This document shows positions 59,973 to 64,000 of a stretch of DNA of 64,000 nt, in pieces (the stretch's first letter is position 1; every line of letters starts with the position of its first letter). The stretch covers positions 277,636 to 341,635 of the forward strand of contig JANXXU010000008.1 of the NCBI GenBank assembly GCA_025350465.1, in the 5' to 3' direction. The notes under the pieces are model-generated. The model did not search any database and was not told where the DNA came from. It worked only from the letters and a program-made list of their open reading frames with translations. A program made the translations under genes and the position numbers. This DNA comes from Alphaproteobacteria bacterium (lineage in GTDB: Bacteria > Pseudomonadota > Alphaproteobacteria > Micropepsales > Micropepsaceae).

Positions 59973-61034
59973 ATGAACGTCGCGCAGTTCGATCGCATGA
60001 CCCTGACGCCGTTCGCGCGCCGCGATGCTGCGTTGTCCGTTTTCATCGTCGGCATCGATATCGTAGCTTACGCAGCCGTTGTTTACGCGACGATCGTCGC
60101 CGACGGAATCTGGCTGAAGCTTCTCTTCGCCTTCGGTGCGGGAACGATGATCTCGCTCATGGCGATCGCCGGTCACGATGCGGCGCATCAGAGTTTTTCG
60201 AACAGCAAACGGCTCAACCGTTTCTTCGGCACGATCGCCTTCTTGCCGGCGCTGCATCCCTATAGTTTGTGGGAGCTGCACCACAATCGCGTACATCATC
60301 GCTTCACCGCCCAAATCGGTGTCGACAATGCTTTCTCGCCGATGTCGGTGGAACAATACGGCGACGCCTCGCCGTTGCATCGCGCCTATTATCGTTTCAT
60401 GCGCTCCCTCTGGGGACAGCCCTGGTTTTATCTGGTCGATATCTGGGTGCCGCAGATCTACCTGCCGTTCGGCAAGGCTGGTCCAAAAATCTCGCGCGAA
60501 ACGTGGTTTGATATTGCGCTTGTCTACGCTTACACCGTCGCCTTCGCCGTTGCCTGTATGTGGATCGCGCATGCGCGCGCCGACGGCTTTTGGCCGATGA
60601 TCGAAGCACTGCTTTTCGCGCTGGTCATTCCCTTCCTGATTTGGAATGTGTTCATCGCGTTCCTGACGGTGGTCCAGCACACGGGTCCCGATCTGCGTTG
60701 GCAAATGCCGACGGGTCAGCCCTCGACAGCGGACCAAGCGTTGGCGGGAACGGCGCACGTCGTGCTGCCTGAGCCGATCGATTGGCTCTTCCATCGCATC
60801 ATGCAGCATCCCGCGCACCACATTAACGTCGGTATTCCCCTGCATCGGCTGAAGAAGGCCGAGGCGCAGCTCGAAGACAGCGAACCGCGTGCGCTCGTCC
60901 GCGTCTGGACGCCCGCCTATCACTGGCGGTTGACGCGCGAATGCCAGCTCTACGAGCCGCGAACCAACGCCTGGGTGCGCTTCGCCGACCTGAAGAATGC
61001 GCAAACGGTCGCGCAAGATCGCGCCGCCGCCTAG
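59973..61034 (+). CDS. Fatty acid desaturase (membrane di-iron)
   Basis: The 353-residue protein has the three histidine boxes of membrane desaturases: GHDAAHQSF, HHNRVHHRF and HPAHHINVGIPLH. Four to six hydrophobic helices surround them (AALSVFIVGIDIVAYAAVVY and FALVIPFLIWNVFIAFLTVV). It should introduce a double bond into acyl chains using oxygen, or act as an omega-type or carotenoid-like hydroxylase/desaturase. The exact CtrA box just upstream and the FadL-type gene before it suggest regulated membrane-lipid metabolism. Confidence 0.92.
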   Translation: MNVAQFDRMTLTPFARRDAALSVFIVGIDIVAYAAVVYATIVADGIWLKLLFAFGAGTMISLMAIAGHDAAHQSFSNSKRLNRFFGTIAFLPALHPYSLWELHHNRVHHRFTAQIGVDNAFSPMSVEQYGDASPLHRAYYRFMRSLWGQPWFYLVDIWVPQIYLPFGKAGPKISRETWFDIALVYAYTVAFAVACMWIAHARADGFWPMIEALLFALVIPFLIWNVFIAFLTVVQHTGPDLRWQMPTGQPSTADQALAGTAHVVLPEPIDWLFHRIMQHPAHHINVGIPLHRLKKAEAQLEDSEPRALVRVWTPAYHWRLTRECQLYEPRTNAWVRFADLKNAQTVAQDRAAA

Positions 61035-61204
61035 TTCCACACGGCAAGCAAGTCTTCGAGTTGAAGCCTCAGCCTTCAGCCGCATGATCGGCATGTGGCC
61101 GGCCGATCAACTGACGGCGCTTCGCGTTGGCGAGCCCGGTCAAGAGCGATGACGATTGCGGGCCGGTTTGCTAAGGATGCAGCTCCACGCGAAGGAGCCC
61201 ATCC

Positions 61205-62065
61205 ATGTTCGTCACCGTCAACGACCAGCGCTTGTTCTTCGATGTCGTCGGCGAGAAGCTTGCGATCGACGGCCCGCGCATGCGCGAGAAGCCGACGCTG
61301 ATCGTCATGCACGGCGGGCCCGGCTTCGATCACTCGGCGATGCGTCCCGACTTCGACGGCTTCGCTGAAATTGCCCAGGTGCTCTATTTCGACCACCGCG
61401 GCAACGGCCGCAGTTGGCCGAGCCCGGCGAACACCTGGACGCTCGCGCAATGGGGCGATGACGTGCGCGGGCTCTGCGACGTGCTCGGCATCGAGAAGCC
61501 GATCGTCTTCGGTCAATCGTTCGGCGGCATGGTTGCGCAGTCTTATGCGACGCGCCATCCAGGTCACGCGCGCGCCGTCGTGTTCTCCTCGACCGCCGCG
61601 CGCATGGACCTGAACGCTAGCCTGGATCTGTTCGAACAAAAGGGTGGGGCGGACGCGCGGGCAATCGCCCATCGCTTCTGGAATGAAGGCACCGACGAGC
61701 AATTTGACGATTATATGAAGAACGTCATGCCGCTCTACAACATCAAGCCGCGCGCCGGCGCGGAAGATGCGCGCGCACGCGCCATCATGCGTCGCGAGGT
61801 CTATCGTCACTTTTCGCTGCCGGGCGGCGAGTTGTTGGCGATGGACTTTCGCAAAGGCCTCGCCGGCGTGAAGAGCCCGGCCCTTGTTCTCGGCGGTTCC
61901 GAAGATCCGATCACGCCGCCGCATTTAGCCCGTGAAATTGCGAATTCCTTGCCGAATGGGGCCCGGCTGGAGATTTTCGATCGCTGCGGTCATGGCGCGT
62001 TTCGCGACGATCCGGCGCGGGTCTTTCCCGTCATACGCGCATTCGTCACGGAACATTCGCGTTAA
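61205..62065 (+). CDS. Alpha/beta hydrolase (proline-iminopeptidase-like)
   Basis: GAAGGAGCCC precedes ATG 61205. The 286-residue enzyme has HGGPGFDHSAMRPDFDGFAE (oxyanion hole), YFDHRGNGRSWP, GQSFGGMVAQSYATRHP (Ser nucleophile near residue 105) and a C-terminal FDRCGHGAFRDDP (His). The set is typical of proline iminopeptidase or related tripeptidyl/haloperoxidase-like hydrolases. The substrate is not predictable. The downstream region is a long leader for the response-regulator gene. Confidence 0.9.
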   Translation: MFVTVNDQRLFFDVVGEKLAIDGPRMREKPTLIVMHGGPGFDHSAMRPDFDGFAEIAQVLYFDHRGNGRSWPSPANTWTLAQWGDDVRGLCDVLGIEKPIVFGQSFGGMVAQSYATRHPGHARAVVFSSTAARMDLNASLDLFEQKGGADARAIAHRFWNEGTDEQFDDYMKNVMPLYNIKPRAGAEDARARAIMRREVYRHFSLPGGELLAMDFRKGLAGVKSPALVLGGSEDPITPPHLAREIANSLPNGARLEIFDRCGHGAFRDDPARVFPVIRAFVTEHSR

Positions 62066-62388
62066 GTGTGCTTGGAACAACATTCATCCGCGCGAAATAT
62101 TATCGTTGCACAACTACTGCTGAATGCAGTATCCATGGTTAATACCATTGAAATAACACTAAATTAACTTGGCTTGCAGCGGACATCACAAGTAACTCCT
62201 GGTAGGCCAAGGTTTACATCCTTAGGTATCGCGCGCATTCTAATTGGGCGTACTCCTATCGGGTCATGCGTATACGTCGGGAAATGGGGCAAGCCCGGGA
62301 GGATGGTTCGACCATCCACTCAGGGCTTCGTACGGCGGCGAGAGCGAAACTCCACGCCGTACACACAGCGGGGTCATTCGTGGAAGGC
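62066..62388 (+). promoter_or_regulatory. Long structured leader of the response-regulator gene
   Basis: No gene is supported here; the stretch holds signals. An AT-rich promoter-like part (62090-62170) contains ATAA-N7-TTAAC near a CtrA box. AAGTAACTCCTGG (62190-62202) and GGCGTACTCCTATC (62248-62261) are similar blocks. A two-tier hairpin follows: AAGCCC/GGGCTT (62291-62296, 62323-62328) around GGATGGT/ACCATCC (62301-62307, 62311-62317). Related GTACTCC blocks reappear at 63890-63924 at the right end of the window. Confidence 0.4.
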
Positions 62389-63069
62389 ATGTCAGTCTGG
62401 TTGATCGATGCGCATCCTCTGATGCGCGCCGGTCTAAAGGCTCAACTGGACGGCAAGGGCTTTGCGATCGTCGCCGAGGGCGGATCGCTGAGCGAAGTAT
62501 TCGCAAAAGGTGGCGCTGGCCTGCCGAGCCTCATCGTCGTCGACATGAATTTGGGTCTTGCGGTGCTGGGCGAGGTGAAGTCCTCACAGCCCGAAGCGCG
62601 CGTCGTCGTGTTGGCCGAGCACGCGGAATTATCGCATTTGGTCGATGCTTTTGGCGCCGGCGCCGACGGTTATTTGCTGAAGAGCATTTCGACGGATGCG
62701 TTGGTGGAGTCTTTGCGCCTGGTGGTGCTTGGCGAAAAGGTCTTTCCCGGCATCGTCACGAATTATTTGAGCATGCTCGGCACGAGCAACGGCAACCACG
62801 AGCGCGTGCGCATCGGCGAAGTGCCGCTGTCGCAACGAGAGCTGGATATCATTCGCCATTTGGCCGACGGCCACTCGAATAAGACCATCGCCAACGAGCT
62901 TTCGATCACCGAAGCGACCGTGAAAGTTCATTTGAAGACGGTGTTGCGCAAGATCGGCGTCTCCAACCGCACGCAAGTCGCGATCTGGGCGGTCCAGCAC
63001 GGCATCGTCAAAGGTCCGAACGGCAACGGTAACGGCAACGGCGCACGCACCCCGATTAGACCGCGCTAG
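62389..63069 (+). CDS. NarL/LuxR-type response regulator
   Basis: ATG 62389 is chosen over the open upstream frame because the receiver domain starts there (MSVWLIDAHPLMRAGLKAQL). The phospho-acceptor is the Asp in IVVDMNLG, and the Lys in GYLLKSIS is the switch residue. The DNA-binding tail has LSQRELDIIRHLADGHSNKT and ITEATVKVHLKTVLRKIGV, as in NarL/FixJ regulators. The C-terminal Asn/Gly run is encoded by a short AACGGC repeat, as in the FecR protein tail. No kinase is adjacent. Confidence 0.92.
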   Translation: MSVWLIDAHPLMRAGLKAQLDGKGFAIVAEGGSLSEVFAKGGAGLPSLIVVDMNLGLAVLGEVKSSQPEARVVVLAEHAELSHLVDAFGAGADGYLLKSISTDALVESLRLVVLGEKVFPGIVTNYLSMLGTSNGNHERVRIGEVPLSQRELDIIRHLADGHSNKTIANELSITEATVKVHLKTVLRKIGVSNRTQVAIWAVQHGIVKGPNGNGNGNGARTPIRPR

Positions 63070-63099
63070 CACGCCGCTTTCTTCAACAGCATGCCTTCT

Positions 63100-63669
63100 T
63101 CAATATTGGTGCGGCGGCGAAAACTCGTTGTGGTCGTCAAGTTCATGATGCGCGCCGAACCTCGGCATCAAGTTCAGAACCGGATGCTCGCTCGGCGGGC
63201 TTGACGGATGCGTGCGCGGCATCCCGTAAACCGCGGCTGTCCATTTATCGGTCGGCGAGCCGACGCCGGTGCTTGGCGCGCCGGCGACGCGATCGGTCCA
63301 AGTCGAAACCGCGTAGCCCGGATAAGTGATCAGCAAATAATTGTCATAGGCGCGAGTATCGGATGGCGGCGTCAGGAAATAACTGAGGATGGCGGCGCCG
63401 TAATACGCAAGCTGTTGCGGAGGCCCCATGAAATCTTGCGTGGCGGCTATTGGCGGCGCCTTGCTTGTTTTCGGTCCGAACGAAAAGCCGTTGTTTGAGA
63501 GCGAAAGATCGGGCCGCGCCGCTGTCAGGTCCATGTTCGTTGCCGCGCTTTGATTGAAGGTTATCGCGGTTTGTACGGAGACGGATGAACTCGCGGTGCC
63601 CGCGTGCGCGCTTGCGGCACAGAGAGCGGCGGCGGCAAGACTTAGACTGATTGTCCGCGTGCGGCGCAT
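63100..63669 (-). CDS. Secreted protein of unknown function
   Basis: ATG 63669 with GGGAG upstream gives a 189-residue protein with signal peptide (RTISLSLAAAALCAASAHAG). The mature part has a Ser/Thr-rich start (TASSSVSVQTAITFNQSAAT) and a compact middle (DFMGPPQQLAYYGAAILSYF and TYPGYAVSTWTDRVAG), ending in a His-rich tail (RFGAHHELDDHNEFSPPHQY). The His/Asp cluster could bind metal. The frame is open upstream but lacks signals. No family is recognised. Confidence 0.7.
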   Translation of the reverse strand: MRRTRTISLSLAAAALCAASAHAGTASSSVSVQTAITFNQSAATNMDLTAARPDLSLSNNGFSFGPKTSKAPPIAATQDFMGPPQQLAYYGAAILSYFLTPPSDTRAYDNYLLITYPGYAVSTWTDRVAGAPSTGVGSPTDKWTAAVYGMPRTHPSSPPSEHPVLNLMPRFGAHHELDDHNEFSPPHQY

Positions 63670-64000
63670 GAACATCTCCCTAATAAAATCATACAGCCGC
63701 TTAATCGCGACTCGATCAAGGCGACATGGTCGAGGATGGCAAACCAAACGCTCGTCGTGAAGCCGCGCCAAGCGGCTAACTCCAAAGAGATGGAGCAATT
63801 TCATCGACGGGCAACCGGGTGTTTTTTGGTTAGCCGGGCTGCGTAGGCAGAAGTCCGCCTAGGCGGACAGGCGCCAGACCGCTCATCCGGAGTACTCCCA
63901 AAGGATAGCTGGCGTAACTCCTAGCTCTTTAGCCGGGAAACACAACGGTTTGGGGTACCCCTCAAGGCCCCTGCGCTTACGCTTCCACGCCCTCAAATGC
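63670..64000. other. Right-edge intergenic region with palindromes and GTACTCC blocks
   Basis: No gene is supported. It contains a perfect palindrome GTCCGCCTAGGCGGAC (63853-63868) and two blocks similar to the response-regulator leader (GGAGTACTCCC near 63890 and GGCGTAACTCCTAG near 63910, followed by CGGGAAA). A further palindrome GGGGTACCCC lies at 63953-63962. A possible ATG begins at 63997, so this may be the leader of a gene outside the window. Confidence 0.4.

Noticed and set aside
63830..64000. c-di-GMP (GEMM) riboswitch at the right edge
   Set aside because: The conserved GCACAGGGCAAACC-type core and tetraloop are missing; only unrelated palindromes are present.

Overview
The window looks like chromosomal DNA of a GC-rich alphaproteobacterium. 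The evidence is two sensor kinases of the PleC/DivJ type (an HisKA region with SHELRTPLNA followed by a GPLG..Y.EY block), two exact TTAA-N7-TTAAC boxes of the CtrA type in intergenic DNA, a LuxR/LuxI quorum-sensing pair, and many short GC-rich single-gene units. A specific genus cannot be assigned. Something like a Rhizomicrobium or Micropepsaceae relative is a guess only. I saw no rRNA, tRNA, CRISPR array or intact transposase.

Layout. 1-13 kb: a truncated membrane protein, two c-type cytochromes, a membrane acyltransferase, a small permease with a winged-helix regulator, CspA, GNAT, DinB and SRPBCC proteins, an alpha/beta hydrolase and several small secreted proteins. 11.4-16.8 kb: a two-partner-secretion transporter (TpsB) divergent from a FecR-domain protein with a Gly/Asn repeat tail, then a CHASE2 histidine kinase; no classical TpsA exoprotein is present. 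17.0-18.9 kb: a protein of unknown family whose N-terminus reads like a proteasome-type Ntn hydrolase, followed by a small basic protein. 18.9-26.7 kb: TPR lipoprotein, NYN/OST-HTH protein, LOG-family protein, patatin, hydroxynitrile-lyase-like cupin, SDR and DUF2167 protein. 27.0-28.7 kb: luxR, luxI and an overlapping 75-residue AT-hook protein. 28.7-36.6 kb: crotonase, PhyH dioxygenase, a translationally coupled methyltransferase/adenylate-forming ligase pair, a porin-like protein and a YiiX-like hydrolase.

36.7-44.0 kb is the accessory part. It has three copies of one interspersed repeat, a frameshifted gene, a remnant of a DUF3987 protein, and a lower-GC block holding a TIR-domain protein and two membrane proteins. 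That block lies exactly between two of the repeats. 44.0-53.5 kb: porin, MDR oxidoreductase, three tandem two-helix membrane proteins, a beta/gamma-crystallin-like protein, a radical SAM protein resembling tetraether/membrane-spanning-lipid synthases in tandem with an Lgt-like protein, an MFS exporter, GNAT and Nudix. 53.7-64 kb: PilZ-methyltransferase fusion, second GNAT paralog, OMP, second kinase, FadL-type channel, fatty acid desaturase, hydrolase, NarL-type response regulator and a secreted protein.

The strongest candidates for something undescribed are the proteasome-like Ntn hydrolase (17034-18347), the repeat-bracketed TIR block (40.4-43.5 kb), the AT-hook protein coupled to luxI (28441-28668), and the radical SAM/Lgt-like pair (48665-50904).
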